A DNA stretch of 64,000 bases from Halolamina sediminis. Lineage in GTDB: Archaea; Halobacteriota; Halobacteria; Halobacteriales; Haloferacaceae. The notes under the pieces are model-generated. The model was not told where the DNA came from, did not search any database, and was given only the letters and a program-made list of their open reading frames with translations. The stretch's first letter is position 1. Each line of letters starts with the position of its first letter. The stretch covers positions 2,771,859-2,835,858 of the forward strand of contig NZ_CVUA01000001.1 in the NCBI RefSeq assembly GCF_001282785.1, in the 5' to 3' direction. The position numbers and the translations under genes are program-made. Positions 1-9,011 of the stretch are shown here, one piece after another.

Positions 1-584
1 CCGATCGAGCGGTCGTACTCGTAGTCTTGCGCGTCGTCGATTATCTTCACACCCGCGAGCACGACCACCAACACCGCCGCCAGCGCGAGCGTTCGGGGCG
101 CGATCGCGCCCGTCTGGGCCGCGTAGCCCGTGAGCAGACAGAGGCCGATCCCGACGGGGTAGCCGAGCGTCGTCGTCACGGGGTTGGTGTCGAACTGCGG
201 CGCGTGGAGGTAGCCGATCGCCCACATCGGCGCCGCGAACGCGACGGCGACGGGGTGGGCAAGCAGCGCCAGTCCGAGGAGACAGCCGAGGAAGCCGACG
301 GTCGCGGCCGCGAGTCCGAGCCGACAGCCCAGCACGGTCAGGGGGTGGTCGTCGTCCTCGCCGCGGCGGTGGAAGTCGACGTAGCCGTCCTTCACGTGGG
401 CGGTGTAGACGGCGAAAAAGGCGGCCCCGGCGCCGACCAGCGCGACTGCAGGGTCGAACGCGCCCGAAAGCGCCGCGCCGAACAGCGCGGTCGCCACCGG
501 CGGGAGCATGAACACCGGATGGACCTGTGAGGCGTACGCGCTGGCGAGGGCTGTGGGGCCGCTCCCGTGACGGGCGATGACCAT
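1..584 (-). CDS. UbiA-family prenyltransferase, partial (C-terminus outside window)
   Basis: The frame is open from an ATG at 584 to the window edge, giving the first 194 residues of an integral membrane protein. It has several hydrophobic segments and two Asp-rich motifs: HVKDGYVDF (about residues 63-71), following a YTA turn, and KIIDDAQDYEYDRSIG near the cut end (about 180-194). Paired Asp-rich motifs between transmembrane helices are the diphosphate/Mg binding sites of UbiA prenyltransferases, which in haloarchaea make membrane-lipid ethers, menaquinone or carotenoid/retinal precursors. The first motif has only two Asp in place of the classical NDxxDxxxD, so the substrate cannot be assigned. 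It is transcribed away from the BrkB gene. Confidence 0.75.
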   Translation of the reverse strand, partial: MVIARHGSGPTALASAYASQVHPVFMLPPVATALFGAALSGAFDPAVALVGAGAAFFAVYTAHVKDGYVDFHRRGEDDDHPLTVLGCRLGLAAATVGFLGCLLGLALLAHPVAVAFAAPMWAIGYLHAPQFDTNPVTTTLGYPVGIGLCLLTGYAAQTGAIAPRTLALAAVLVVVLAGVKIIDDAQDYEYDRSI

Positions 585-683
585 GCGGTGTGTTGGGTAG
601 GAACATCAATAAGTGACGCGACGGGTGGCTCCCGACCCGGCCGCTCCACGGGGTTCTTGTAACGCGCTCGCCTACGGAGAGTC

Positions 684-1952
684 GTGCTTTCACGTCTCCG
701 CAGCGCCTTCGGGACCGGCAGGCGCGTCGCCGTCGTCGCGAAGGAACAGGAGCTCACGTTCCTCGCGGCGGCGGTGGCCTACTACGCGTTCGTCTCGCTG
801 ATCCCCGCGGCCGTGCTTATCCTCATCGTCGCTAGCGTCCTCGGCGGCGACCAGCTGGCTGCGGTCGTGCTGGAGTCGACCGGGCAGTTCCTCACCGAGA
901 ACGGGCAGGACGTCCTGACGACGGCGCTCACCGCCGACGACTGGCAGGGTGGCGCGACGCTGATCGGGCTCGTCTTCCTGATCTGGGGGACGCTGAAGGT
1001 GTTCCGCGCACTGGACACCGCGTTCGGCAACGTCTACGGCACGCAGAGCGAGGACACGCTGCTCGACCAGTTGATCGACTCGGGTATCGTCGTGGTCGGG
1101 ATCGGGCTCTCGATGACCGTGATGTTCGTCCTCGCGGGCGCCTTCGCGGCGTTCGACCTCGGCCCGGTCGTCGAGGCGCTGGGCGTGCTGGTGTTGCCGG
1201 TGTTCCTGACCGGCGCGTTCCTCCCCATCTACTACCGCTTCCCGGACACGTCCGTCACCGTCCGGGAGGTGCTGCCCGGCGCCGTCGTCGCCGCCGTGGG
1301 CTGGACCGCGATGCAGGCCGTGTTCCAACTGTACGCCAGTGTTGCGAGCACCTCCGCCTACGGCATCGTCGGCGGGGTGATTCTGCTTGTGACGTGGCTC
1401 TACTTCGCGGGCGCGATCGTCATCTTCGGCGCCGTCGTCAACGTCGTGCTCGCGGACAACCGCACGCACGGCGTCGACTCACCGGGGGAGCCGATCGGCC
1501 AACCCGGGCCTGGCCCGCCGACCGACGACCGGCAGTTCCAAGGGGAACGGGAGCCAGCCTCGGAGTACATGGCAGAGCGCGAACCCCGCGGCGCGCCCGA
1601 CGTCACCGAACTCGCGGAGGAGGTCGACGAGCTCCGGTCCGAGCTCGACGGCTTCGAGGACGACGTCGAGCAGCGGACCGTCGACAGACCGCAGTTGGAG
1701 GAGGATCTCAAGTCGTACGTCCGCGCCCGGATGCGACAGGGGAAAGCCCGGGGCTGGGGGCCGTACCTGATCCTGCTGTACGGCGTCGTGCTGAGCCTCG
1801 GCGCGTTCTACTGGCTCTCGGACTGGGCCGCCGTCGCGGCGATGCTCGTCGCCTTCACCTCCACGCTGGGGCTCTACGTCCTCTTCGTCCTGTTCGGCGG
1901 CGTCATCGGCGCCGCGAGAACTGCCGGCGGGATCGCGGAACGCCTGCGATAG
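684..1952 (+). CDS. YihY/BrkB family membrane protein
   Basis: A 422-residue protein with a GTG start. The N-terminal 250 residues match the YihY/BrkB family (once misnamed ribonuclease BN): a basic start, then the family signature around FLAAAVAYYAFVSLIPA (residues 27-43) and about six transmembrane helices. Residues 255-345 form a charged, partly coiled-coil linker and residues about 350-420 add two further helices. That C-terminal extension is longer than the bacterial proteins. The family is implicated in envelope integrity or transport, but no reaction is established. The stop codon directly abuts the ATG of the PAP2 phosphatase, so the two are probably co-transcribed. Confidence 0.85.
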   Translation: MLSRLRSAFGTGRRVAVVAKEQELTFLAAAVAYYAFVSLIPAAVLILIVASVLGGDQLAAVVLESTGQFLTENGQDVLTTALTADDWQGGATLIGLVFLIWGTLKVFRALDTAFGNVYGTQSEDTLLDQLIDSGIVVVGIGLSMTVMFVLAGAFAAFDLGPVVEALGVLVLPVFLTGAFLPIYYRFPDTSVTVREVLPGAVVAAVGWTAMQAVFQLYASVASTSAYGIVGGVILLVTWLYFAGAIVIFGAVVNVVLADNRTHGVDSPGEPIGQPGPGPPTDDRQFQGEREPASEYMAEREPRGAPDVTELAEEVDELRSELDGFEDDVEQRTVDRPQLEEDLKSYVRARMRQGKARGWGPYLILLYGVVLSLGAFYWLSDWAAVAAMLVAFTSTLGLYVLFVLFGGVIGAARTAGGIAERLR

Positions 1953-2840
1953 ATGCACGGCTGGGGGGTCACGGAGGCGCTAGCCAGCCTCCCCGACGGG
2001 GTCGTGCTGCTGTTCGCGCTACTGACCCAGCTCGCCGACGCGTGGTTCGTCTTCGGCGGGCTTGCCCTCCTCTATCTGCTCGCCGACGGGCGACTCGCGA
2101 GCGAGCCGCGACGGGCCGGTGCGACGCTGATCGCGCTCGCGATCTGTGCGCTCGCCGCCACGGTCGCGTTCAAAACCGCCTTCGGGGTCCACCGCCCGGC
2201 GGGCGCGGGCACGGCGACGGCGCCGGCGTGGCTCCCCGCGCTCTTGGACCCTGTCTACGCCAGCATCGCGACCGGCGACGGGTTCGGCTTCCCCAGCGGC
2301 CACGCCACGTCGAGCAGCGTCGTCTACGGCGGGCTCGCGCTCGCGCTGGACCGGCTCTGGACCCGCCGGAAGCGACTGCTCGCCGCCGGCGGGATCGTCG
2401 CCGTCGTCGCGCTCTCCCGACTCGTCATCGGCGTCCACCACCTCCCCGACGTGCTGGCGGGGGTCGTCGCCGGCAGCGTGGTGCTGCTCGTCGTGTGGCA
2501 GGTCGCCGACGGCCGGGCCGACCGGGCGTTCCTCGCCGCGGCGGCGATCGGCATCGTCGCGCTCGGCGCCGCGGCGATTTTTGCACCGAACCACCCCGAC
2601 GAGGCGCTGAAAGCCGGGATCGCCGTCGGCGGGGGCGTCGGCGCCGCCGTAGCGTGGCGCCGGATCGGCGGCGAGTACCCGTCGCTCCCGGTTCGGATCG
2701 CGCTCCCGGCTACGCTCGTTCTCGGTGCCGCGTGGGGCGGGATCTACGCCGGGGGGTTCCCGCTGCCGGCGGCAGTCGGCGGCTCGGCGCTGGTCGTCGG
2801 CGCCATCGTCGCGCTGCCGTGGGCGGTCGTCCGACGCTAG
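1953..2840 (+). CDS. PAP2 superfamily membrane phosphatase
   Basis: A 295-residue polytopic protein carrying the three PAP2 phosphatase motifs: KTAFGVHRP (Lys74 to Arg81-Pro82), FPSGHA (Ser115-Gly-His117) and SRLVIGVHHLPD (Ser155-Arg156 to His162/163 and Asp166). These form the vanadium-haloperoxidase-like active site that removes phosphate from lipid phosphates or isoprenyl pyrophosphates at the membrane face. The substrate here is unknown; an archaeal lipid or dolichyl pyrophosphate is plausible. It starts one base after the BrkB stop codon. Its own TAG overlaps the stop of a minus-strand acetyltransferase remnant by two bases. Confidence 0.88.
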   Translation: MHGWGVTEALASLPDGVVLLFALLTQLADAWFVFGGLALLYLLADGRLASEPRRAGATLIALAICALAATVAFKTAFGVHRPAGAGTATAPAWLPALLDPVYASIATGDGFGFPSGHATSSSVVYGGLALALDRLWTRRKRLLAAGGIVAVVALSRLVIGVHHLPDVLAGVVAGSVVLLVVWQVADGRADRAFLAAAAIGIVALGAAAIFAPNHPDEALKAGIAVGGGVGAAVAWRRIGGEYPSLPVRIALPATLVLGAAWGGIYAGGFPLPAAVGGSALVVGAIVALPWAVVRR

Positions 2841-2956
2841 TCGAGGGACTTCTCCATCACGACCTCGTCGTACTCCCGGAATTCGAGCGGGCAGTCGTCG
2901 ACGATCTCGTAGCCGTGGGCGTGGTAGAACTCGGGCAGGAACAGACCACCGCCGGC
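2837..2956 (-). pseudogene. C-terminal remnant of a GNAT acetyltransferase
   Basis: On the minus strand, between the convergent PAP2 and stress-protein genes, an open stretch of about 40 codons without its own start ends at a stop at 2837-2839. It reads as the end of a GNAT N-acetyltransferase: the typical final beta-bulge pattern FLPEFYHAHGYEIVDDC, then an acidic strand and the ending VVMEKSLD. Everything upstream (acetyl-CoA loop, beta4/alpha3) is missing, replaced abruptly by the stress-protein gene, whose stop codon lies in another frame at the junction. The simplest reading is a deletion that fused the two loci. It is not expected to make a functional protein. Confidence 0.55.
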
Positions 2957-3435
2957 TACTCGGTCACTCGCAGATCTGGAGCACCCCCGACGGCCACCTG
3001 TTTGGCGTGGCGGACGATCACCACGTCGTACGTCAGATCGGCGGCGACGTTGCCGCCGACGCTCGAGAGCGTCGTCACCAGTCTGCCGGCGTTGTCGCTC
3101 CCGATGAACACCATCGAGGCGTCGACCTTCCGAGCGACCTGTCTGAGCTTCCGGGCGATCGATCCGGCGGGGGCTCTCCGTGAAGCGCGCTCGACGCGGA
3201 ACGTCGCTTCGGGCGCGTGCTCACGAACCTGCTCGCGGAGCCGTGCAACGATAGCCTCGTGGTCGAACGGCTCGCCAGCCTCCATCCACCCGCGGTCCCG
3301 GGCGTACTCGGTGTTCCCCTGCGGGACGACGGCGGCCGCGATCACCGGCTGGTCGAACGTGTCCGCGAACTGGACTGCACGGTCGAGCGCCGCCGCCGCG
3401 AGTGTCGACCCGTCGAAGGGAACGAGAAACGTCAT
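2956..3435 (-). CDS. Universal stress protein (UspA family)
   Basis: A 159-residue single-domain Usp: beta1 MTFLVPFDGSTLAAAAL, central Rossmann-like strands, then VFIGSDNAGRLVTTLSSVGG followed by TYDVVIVRH, the Gx2G..G(S/T) nucleotide-binding region of ATP-binding Usp proteins in slightly altered form. Haloarchaea carry many such proteins, generally tied to stress or energy status; no specific partner is visible. An A/T-rich element at about 3451-3463 (minus strand) lies 27 bp upstream of the ATG and suggests leaderless transcription. The last residues (AVGGAPDLRVTE) are unlike a Usp C-terminus and may derive from the deletion junction with the neighbouring acetyltransferase remnant. Confidence 0.88.
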   Translation of the reverse strand: MTFLVPFDGSTLAAAALDRAVQFADTFDQPVIAAAVVPQGNTEYARDRGWMEAGEPFDHEAIVARLREQVREHAPEATFRVERASRRAPAGSIARKLRQVARKVDASMVFIGSDNAGRLVTTLSSVGGNVAADLTYDVVIVRHAKQVAVGGAPDLRVTE

Positions 3436-3484
3436 TGGAGAGTAAACGCCGGCGGTAAATAAAAAGAAATCGCGAGCGGATCGC

Positions 3485-4840
3485 TCAGAACTTCTCGAGG
3501 TAGCGGTCCAGCTCCCAGTCGGAGACGTCGACGAGGTACTCCGCGAACTCCGCGTTCTTCGCCTCGACGAACTTCGGCCCGACGTGGGGGCCGAGCGCCT
3601 CGTAGACGGTGTCGTCGTCTTCCAGCGCGTCGACGGCCTCGCCGAGGTTGGTCGGCAGCGTCTCGATGCCGTACTCCTCGCGTTTCTGCTCGTCGAACTC
3701 GTAGATGTTCTCGCGGATCGGATCCGGGCAGTCGAGCCCCCTCTCGACGCCGTCTAGGCCCGCGTGGATCAGCACCGCGAAGGCGAGATACGGGTTACAC
3801 GAGGGGTCGGGGAAGCGTGCCTCGATGCGCGAGGCGGCCGGCACGCGCGCGGCCGGCTTGCGGATCAGCGCCGAGCGGTTGCGGTCGGACCACGCGACGT
3901 ACACCGGCGCCTCGTAGCCGGGAACCAGTCGCTTGTAGCTGTTCACGGTCGGGTTGGTGACTGCCGCCAGCGCGGGCGCGTGGTTCAGGATCCCGGCGGT
4001 GAACTGCTTGGCTGCCTCGCTCAGGTTGAACTCGTCGTCCTCGTCGTGGAACGCGTTCTCGCCGTCCTCGAACAGCGAGAAGTGGACGTGCATCCCCGAG
4101 CCGTTGACCTCGGCGATCGGCTTGGGCATGAACGTCGCGTGGAGGTCGTGCTGGGCCGCGATCGCCCGGACGACCGTCCGGAACGTCGCGACGTTGTCGG
4201 CCGTCGAGAGCGCGTCGTCGTACTCGAAGTTGATCTCGTGCTGGCCCTCAGCGACCTCGTGGTGGGAGGCCTCGATGTCGAATCCCATCTCCTCGAGGCC
4301 GTAGATGATGTCTCGGCGGACGTCCGAGGCGAGGTCCTTCGGCGCCACGTCGAAGTAGCCGCCGGCGTCGTTGGTGTTCGTCGTCGCCTTCCCCTCCTCG
4401 TCCTCCTCGAACAGGAAGAACTCCGGCTCGGGCGCGGCGTTGACCTCGTACCCCATCGACTCGGCGCGGTCGAGTGCGTCCTGCAGCACCGCACGCGGGT
4501 CGCCCTCGAACGGCTCGCCCGTCGTCGTGTCGATCACGTCGCAGATGAGTCGCGCGGAGGTGTCGCGCCACGGCAGCACCGCGAACGTGCCCGCGTCGGG
4601 CTTGAGGCGCATGTCCGACTCCTGGATGCGGACGAACCCCTCGATCGAGGAGCCGTCGAAGTAGATTCCCTCGGTGAACGCCTTCTCCGCCTGATCGGCC
4701 GGGACGGAGACGTTCTTCACCGTCCCGAGAATGTCCGTGAACTGGAGTCGCAGGAAGTCGATACCTTCGCGGTCGATACGTTCGAGAACGTCGCGTTCCT
4801 CCTCGGTGAGGCCGCCGTCCGGGGCCGGGTTGTCCGTCAT
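3485..4840 (-). CDS. glnA: Glutamine synthetase, type I
   Basis: A 451-residue GSI that makes glutamine from glutamate, ammonia and ATP in the cytoplasm. Visible signatures are the FDGSSIEGF latch region, the metal/glutamate motif [27 protein letters not shown], the glutamate-binding [19 protein letters not shown] and the nucleotide/Arg motif RSALIRKP. The C-terminal region follows the unadenylylated alpha type ([16 protein letters not shown] spacing), with no NLYDLPP adenylylation loop. It is divergent from an Lrp-family regulator, a common haloarchaeal pairing suggesting nitrogen or amino-acid control. A TATA-like element at about 4863-4871 (minus strand) predicts a leaderless mRNA. Confidence 0.97.
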   Translation of the reverse strand: MTDNPAPDGGLTEEERDVLERIDREGIDFLRLQFTDILGTVKNVSVPADQAEKAFTEGIYFDGSSIEGFVRIQESDMRLKPDAGTFAVLPWRDTSARLICDVIDTTTGEPFEGDPRAVLQDALDRAESMGYEVNAAPEPEFFLFEEDEEGKATTNTNDAGGYFDVAPKDLASDVRRDIIYGLEEMGFDIEASHHEVAEGQHEINFEYDDALSTADNVATFRTVVRAIAAQHDLHATFMPKPIAEVNGSGMHVHFSLFEDGENAFHDEDDEFNLSEAAKQFTAGILNHAPALAAVTNPTVNSYKRLVPGYEAPVYVAWSDRNRSALIRKPAARVPAASRIEARFPDPSCNPYLAFAVLIHAGLDGVERGLDCPDPIRENIYEFDEQKREEYGIETLPTNLGEAVDALEDDDTVYEALGPHVGPKFVEAKNAEFAEYLVDVSDWELDRYLEKF

Positions 4841-4965
4841 GCTCTATCGGCAACTACGCCTCATACTACAAGAATATTCCCTTCCTACCAGAATAGTGCC
4901 GAGGCCTGAGCTCGATAATTGGATGTTCGTAAAGTTCTTCCCGGGGGCGAGCGGAATGGAGTACC
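4841..4965. promoter_or_regulatory. Divergent glnA / lrp promoter region
   Basis: This 125-bp spacer is clearly A/T-richer than its surroundings. For glnA, a TTGTAGTATGAGG-like element sits 25-30 bp upstream of the ATG. For lrp, two A/T-rich elements (GATAATT near 4914 and GTAAAGTT near 4930) are possible TATA boxes. An 8-bp palindrome GAATATTC at 4872-4879 lies just upstream of the glnA TATA element and is a candidate Lrp-type operator. The assignments rest on spacing and base composition only. Confidence 0.5.
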
Positions 4966-5430
4966 ATGACGTACGAAAACCTCGATGCGCGCCTGATCAA
5001 CTCCCTGCTGGGCAACGGTCGCGCGAGCCTCCGCAGTCTCGGTGAGGAGCTGGACGTCTCGGTCACGACGGTGTCGAACCACCTACAGGATCTGGAGGAT
5101 CAAGGCGTGATCGAGGGGTACAGTCCCGACGTGAACTATCAGGAGCTGGGGTACGACGTGACGGCGATCCTCCAGCTCAAAGTCGAGGGGACGGCGCTAC
5201 CGGAGATCACCGACCGGCTCGCGGAGCTACGCGGGATGGTGTCGGTGTACGAGGTGACCGGCGATCACGACGTCGTGGCCGTCGGGAAGTTCGAGGACAC
5301 CGACGAGATGAACGACCGGATCAAGCGCGTCCTGACCGACGACGACGTGCGGGAGTCGAACACGTCGGTCGTGCTGAACGCGGTCGTCGAGGACCAGCAG
5401 TTCGAGTTGGCCGTCGACGAGGAGGAGTAG
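4966..5430 (+). CDS. lrp: Lrp/AsnC family transcriptional regulator
   Basis: A 154-residue regulator with an N-terminal winged helix-turn-helix (residues 1-60; recognition region [21 protein letters not shown]) and a C-terminal RAM/Lrp ligand-binding domain (65-150; [12 protein letters not shown] is the typical beta-hairpin). Lrp proteins form octamers and bind amino acids or glutamine; location next to glnA fits a role in glutamine synthetase control, as reported for the haloarchaeal Lrp encoded beside glnA. The C-terminus ends in an acidic tail. It is divergent from glnA and converges with the pilin-like gene. Confidence 0.93.
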   Translation: MTYENLDARLINSLLGNGRASLRSLGEELDVSVTTVSNHLQDLEDQGVIEGYSPDVNYQELGYDVTAILQLKVEGTALPEITDRLAELRGMVSVYEVTGDHDVVAVGKFEDTDEMNDRIKRVLTDDDVRESNTSVVLNAVVEDQQFELAVDEEE

Positions 5431-5471
5431 GACGGCGTCGGTTCACGAAAACGCGAACCGCAGCCTGCCCC

Positions 5472-6416
5472 TTACTCGGGGTCCTTGGGGGTGTACTCCG
5501 AACAGGACTGGCCGTCGATAGTCGAGTCGGTGCAGTCGAAGTCAGCTTCGTCGACGTACACGTCCCCCGACACAGTCGCGTTGTCGAGTTTCACCTGCTC
5601 GGTGGACGTGACCGACCCGGTGACCGTGCTGTCGAGGACTTTCACGGCCTTGTTCTCGCTCCGCACGTCGCCGTCGACGCGGCTTCCGTCGACGACTTCG
5701 GCGACCTTCTGGGCGAGGACGTCGCCGCCCACGCTCGCGTTGCCGAGTTTCACGTCCGCCGTCCGGGAGGTCGCCGCCCCGGAAATCGTGCCGTCCTGCA
5801 GGTTCAGAACCTTCTCCACGTCGACATCGCCGTACACGGTCGCGTCGTCGCCGTCGAACTGGTTGCCGTCGCTCACCGTCTCGCCGAGGACTGTCCCGCC
5901 GTTCTGCACTTCGACACCGCCCGTCGTCTCGACATCGCAGTCGGCGACGATACCGTCGATGGTGATACCGTCGGTTCCCCCGTCGGTCCGCTCTTCGACC
6001 CAGTCACAGCCCTCGTCGGGGGACGGAGCGGTCCGTTCGGGATCGAACGTGTCGAGGATGTACTCGGTTCCGTGCTCGCCGACGTACACGACCTCGATCT
6101 CGTCTCGGACGGGAAGGAGCGTCCCCTTCTCGCCGACTTCGAGATACGTCCCCTCGAGTGCTCTGGTGTCGACCGCACCCCGCAGACGGAGTTTGTCCCC
6201 GTCGAGTCTGTCCCCCTGCTCGTGGATGAGGTGATGGGTGATCCTGTCCTCGGTCGGCTCCATCTCCAGAATCACGTTCGGCTGCGGTTCGCGTTCCTGA
6301 GCGAGATCGAGGAAGATCACCGTCGAGACGGCGGCGAGCGCGATGACGATCGCCAACAGCAGCGCGACACCGACGACTGGCGAGATCGCCCGTTCGTCGG
6401 CGGCACCGCGGGCCAT
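5472..6416 (-). CDS. Type IV pilin-like protein with bactofilin-like repeat domain
   Basis: A 314-residue protein beginning with a haloarchaeal type IV pilin leader: short charged segment, then AISPVVGVALLLAIVIALAA (residues 10-29), the hydrophobic helix cut by the prepilin peptidase PibD. Residues 40-130 are a globular beta-rich part. From about residue 150 the chain is a run of short beta-strand repeats of the form xVxGDVxVE / DGTISG / NATVSGDVYV, resembling the right-handed beta-helix of polymer-forming (bactofilin-like) proteins, with Cys pairs near the end. It would be anchored by the pilin helix and expose a beta-helix outside the cell. A TATA-like element 27 bp upstream predicts a leaderless mRNA. 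No pilus-assembly genes are nearby. Confidence 0.8.
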   Translation of the reverse strand: MARGAADERAISPVVGVALLLAIVIALAAVSTVIFLDLAQEREPQPNVILEMEPTEDRITHHLIHEQGDRLDGDKLRLRGAVDTRALEGTYLEVGEKGTLLPVRDEIEVVYVGEHGTEYILDTFDPERTAPSPDEGCDWVEERTDGGTDGITIDGIVADCDVETTGGVEVQNGGTVLGETVSDGNQFDGDDATVYGDVDVEKVLNLQDGTISGAATSRTADVKLGNASVGGDVLAQKVAEVVDGSRVDGDVRSENKAVKVLDSTVTGSVTSTEQVKLDNATVSGDVYVDEADFDCTDSTIDGQSCSEYTPKDPE

Positions 6417-6554
6417 ATGTTGGCTACGTGGAGCGAGACGTATTACGGTTACTGTGGGTAGGTAACGCCGTCGTTCGAAGGAACCCCGCTTCGCGTTTCT
6501 CAGTCCCGTCCGCAGGGGTCGTTCCTCCCCGCTCGTTTTTCGAGACGGTTTGCC

Positions 6555-6573
6555 GTCGCGCCGCCGGCGCGAC
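6555..6573 (-). terminator. GC hairpin downstream of aminopeptidase gene
   Basis: A perfect 8-bp inverted repeat, GTCGCGCC-GCC-GGCGCGAC, lies 15 bp beyond the aminopeptidase stop codon. A run of five T (CTCGTTTTTCGAG) lies close by at about 6532-6544. Archaeal termination depends mainly on T-rich tracts, so the hairpin may instead protect the mRNA 3' end. Confidence 0.35.
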
Positions 6574-6587
6574 GTTTTCCCGCCTCG

Positions 6588-7658
6588 CTACTCGAACCTG
6601 AACTCCCCGTCTTCCTGTACGACTTCGCCGTCGACCTCGATCACGGAGTCCTCGCTCATGTCGAGGATCATGTCGACGTGCTCGGCGCTGTCGTTGACCT
6701 CGTTGCCCTCGCCGACACACTGCGGGTAGGCGCTCCCGACGGCCATGTGGACCGTCTCGCCCATCTTCTCGTCGAACAGCATGTTGTAGGTGAACTGGTC
6801 GATGGCGTCGTTCATCCCGATCCCGAGTTCGCCGAGGTAGCGCGCTGCCTCGTCAGTGTCGAAGACGCCCTGCAGGACTTTCTCGTTGCGTTCCGCGGAG
6901 AACTCGGTGACCTTCCCGTCCTCGAAAGTGAGCCGGACGCCCTCGACCTCGCGGCCCTGCCGGTACAGCGGCATGTCGAAGTAGACCTCGCCCTCGACGC
7001 TGTACTTCTCGGGTGCGGTGAACACCTCGCCGCCGGGGAGGTTCGCCTCGCCGTAGTCGTTGGCCGCGGTGTTGCCCTCGATGGACATCGTGATGTCCGT
7101 CTCCTCACCCGCGCGGATGTGGACCTCGCTGGCGTCGTCGAGGATCTCGACGAGGTTCGACTGGAACTCCCGCTGGGCCTCCCAGTCGAGGGAGACGGCG
7201 TCGTAGACGAACTCCTCGTAGGCTTCGGTGCTCATGCCCGCCAGCTGGGCGTAGCCCGGGCTGGGGTACTGCGTGAGACACCACGTCGTGTCGAGGCGGG
7301 CCTTCTTCACGGGGTCGTGGGCACGGTTGTACGCGGCCGTGGTCTCGGGGTCGACGTCGGCCTTCTCGCTGGGGTTCGGACCGCTGCGGGCGATGATCGT
7401 CGCGTCGGCGTGCTCGTACATCGCGAGTTCGTGGTCGGGCGTGTCGAACGCGTCGCTGCTGCGGAGGAACGCGCGGTCGGCGCGCTCGGAGTAGGTGAGC
7501 AGCAGGGGGTTGGCGCCCTTCTCGCCGAGCAGTTCGTGGAGCGCGACGGCGAGGTCCTCGGCGTCGCCCGGGACGTAGACGATCACGTCGTCGCCGGCCT
7601 CGATGCCGGTAGAGTGCTCGACGATGGTCTCGGCGTGTTCGCGGACTCGTGGATCCAT
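6588..7658 (-). CDS. Aminopeptidase, peptidase family M29
   Basis: A 356-residue cytoplasmic metalloaminopeptidase of the M29 (AmpS/AmpII) family, which removes N-terminal residues from peptides using two metal ions. The N-terminal half has the family's Rossmann-like segment ([19 protein letters not shown]). The C-terminal half has the expected ligand run: Glu in [11 protein letters not shown], Glu in [10 protein letters not shown], Glu/His in [11 protein letters not shown] and His-x-Asp in [10 protein letters not shown]. The frame stays open far upstream antisense to PCNA; the ATG at 7658 ([13 protein letters not shown]) is the right start because family homology begins there. It is divergent from PCNA with a 111-bp spacer. 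Confidence 0.92.
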   Translation of the reverse strand: MDPRVREHAETIVEHSTGIEAGDDVIVYVPGDAEDLAVALHELLGEKGANPLLLTYSERADRAFLRSSDAFDTPDHELAMYEHADATIIARSGPNPSEKADVDPETTAAYNRAHDPVKKARLDTTWCLTQYPSPGYAQLAGMSTEAYEEFVYDAVSLDWEAQREFQSNLVEILDDASEVHIRAGEETDITMSIEGNTAANDYGEANLPGGEVFTAPEKYSVEGEVYFDMPLYRQGREVEGVRLTFEDGKVTEFSAERNEKVLQGVFDTDEAARYLGELGIGMNDAIDQFTYNMLFDEKMGETVHMAVGSAYPQCVGEGNEVNDSAEHVDMILDMSEDSVIEVDGEVVQEDGEFRFE

Positions 7659-7769
7659 AGCCGGGACGTCGGGGCGAGCGAGCCATACCCCTTGCGGAGT
7701 CGAACTGGCGGGCCGGTCGGGGGGCCAAGAATCGGGAGGCTTTTTGAGTGTCGGGCGGAACGAACGACC

Positions 7770-8513
7770 ATGTTCAAGGCCATCGTGAGCGCGTCGACGC
7801 TCCGGGACTCCCTCGACGCCGTGAGCGTGCTGGTCGACGAGTGCAAGATCCGGCTGAACGAGGAGGAGCTGTCGATCCGCGCGGTCGACCCGGCCAACGT
7901 GGGCATGGTCGACCTCACCCTGGAGGCGGCGGCGTTCGAGTCCTACGAGGCCGACGGCGGCGTCATCGGCGTCAACCTCACGCGGCTGGAGGAGGTCGCC
8001 GGGATGGCCAACGCCGACGACCTGATCCACCTCGAACTCGACGAGGAGACCCGGAAGCTCCACATCGAGGTCGAGGGGCTCTCCTACACGCTGGCGCTGA
8101 TCGACCCCGACTCGATCCGCAAGGAGCCGGACATCCCGGATCTGGACCTGCCGGCGGAGATCACGCTCGAGGGCGCGCAGCTCAACCGCGGGATCACCGC
8201 CGCCGACATGGTGAGCGACCACATCCGCCTGCGCGTCGACGAGACCGACGAGACGTTCCACATCGAGGCCGAGGGCGACACGGACGACGTGGACCTCCAA
8301 CTGGAGTCCGAGGACCTGATCGCGCTGACTGCGGGGCCCGCGGACTCGCTGTTCAGCCTCGACTACCTGAAGGACATGAACAAGGCGATCGCCTCCGACG
8401 CCGAGGTTCGGGTGGAGCTGGGCGAGGAGTTCCCGGTGAAGCTGCACTACGAGTTCGCGGAGGGGCTGGGCACCGTGACGTTCATGCTCGCGCCGCGTAT
8501 CCAGAGCGACTGA
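7770..8513 (+). CDS. pcn: DNA polymerase sliding clamp (PCNA)
   Basis: A 247-residue PCNA, the usual archaeal length. It forms a homotrimeric ring that tethers DNA polymerases, Fen1 and ligase to DNA. The N-terminal half has [23 protein letters not shown], the interdomain connector loop lies near [17 protein letters not shown] (residues about 117-133), and the C-terminus ends [16 protein letters not shown], the PIP-binding face. It is highly acidic, as in salt-in organisms. A CTTTTTGAG element 27 bp before the ATG predicts a leaderless transcript. A pyrimidine-rich stretch follows the stop. Confidence 0.97.
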   Translation: MFKAIVSASTLRDSLDAVSVLVDECKIRLNEEELSIRAVDPANVGMVDLTLEAAAFESYEADGGVIGVNLTRLEEVAGMANADDLIHLELDEETRKLHIEVEGLSYTLALIDPDSIRKEPDIPDLDLPAEITLEGAQLNRGITAADMVSDHIRLRVDETDETFHIEAEGDTDDVDLQLESEDLIALTAGPADSLFSLDYLKDMNKAIASDAEVRVELGEEFPVKLHYEFAEGLGTVTFMLAPRIQSD

Positions 8514-8517
8514 TCGG

Positions 8518-8534
8518 TCTTTCTGCGTCTTTTG
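8518..8534 (+). terminator. T-rich tract after PCNA gene
   Basis: Immediately after the PCNA stop codon the plus strand reads TCTTTCTGCGTCTTTTGTT, a T-rich stretch of the type that terminates archaeal RNA polymerase. It separates the gene from the repeat element that follows. Confidence 0.4.
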
Positions 8535-8557
8535 TTGGTACGGTCCGGGGTGTGGGC

Positions 8558-8611
8558 TCACCGTACGAGGTGTGATCTCCGTACGTGCTGTGATCTCCGT
8601 AGATGCTGTTT
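8558..8611. repeat. 18-bp tandem repeat, about three units
   Basis: Three imperfect units with a shared TCTCCGTACGTGCTGTGA-like core occur at about 8558-8575, 8576-8593 and 8594-8611, directly upstream of the large inverted-repeat element. The units diverge in their last bases. No coding frame or function is apparent. Confidence 0.6.
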
Positions 8612-8628
8612 CGATGTGTGACGACCGT

Positions 8629-8918
8629 AACAGCGACAGCAGCTCGATCGTAGACCACTTGCGACCGCACCGCCCCGCACAGCCCTCGAACCTCCCCAAC
8701 CGACTCACTCGGCCTTCGGCCTCGTTCGTCCCTCGCGCGCTCGTTCGCGCACGGAGGCGCTCACGTCGCACGCCACCGCCGGCAGCGGTGGCGGTGGACG
8801 CCTCGCCGGCGCCACATTGGCGCCGGCGGGGGGAGGGGTGGGGATTCTGTGCTGTGCCGGGCCTCGTGTCCGGCACACTGCGGTCACAAGTGGTCTAGCA
8901 CCGAGCTGCTGTTGCTGT
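8629..8918 (+). repeat. Dispersed TIR element, copy A
   Basis: About 290 bp of non-coding sequence bounded by imperfect terminal inverted repeats of about 40 bp (8629-8669 and 8879-8918). The left arm contains AGCTCGATCGTAGACCACTT and the right arm AAGTGGTCTAGCACCGAGCT. Inside are further hairpins: GCCACCGCC/GGCGGTGG-type, CGCCGGCGCCA/TGGCGCCGGCG (around 8812-8828) and GTGCCGGGC/GTCCGGCAC (around 8852-8876). Core blocks CGCCCCGCACAGCCCTCG and GGTGGACGCCTCGCCGGCGC recur in copies near 30.9 and 46.0 kb. No convincing ORF lies within it. It looks like a MITE or a structured RNA-coding repeat. Confidence 0.8.
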
Positions 8919-9011
8919 CGCGGTCATCGACGGACTGTGAGAACGTCGTACCATCCACTGTCCAGAATCGCCCCCACCCGGATTTTTCACCCACCGACAC
9001 CACCGAGAACC

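Noticed and set aside
6588..8876. Aminopeptidase frame extending upstream to 762 codons
   Set aside because: The extension is antisense to PCNA and part of the repeat element; homology begins at the ATG at 7658.
8817..9011. Extended start for the HAD hydrolase within the repeat element
   Set aside because: The extra residues come from the non-coding repeat; the HAD motif I begins directly after the ATG at 9012, which has its own TATA-like element.
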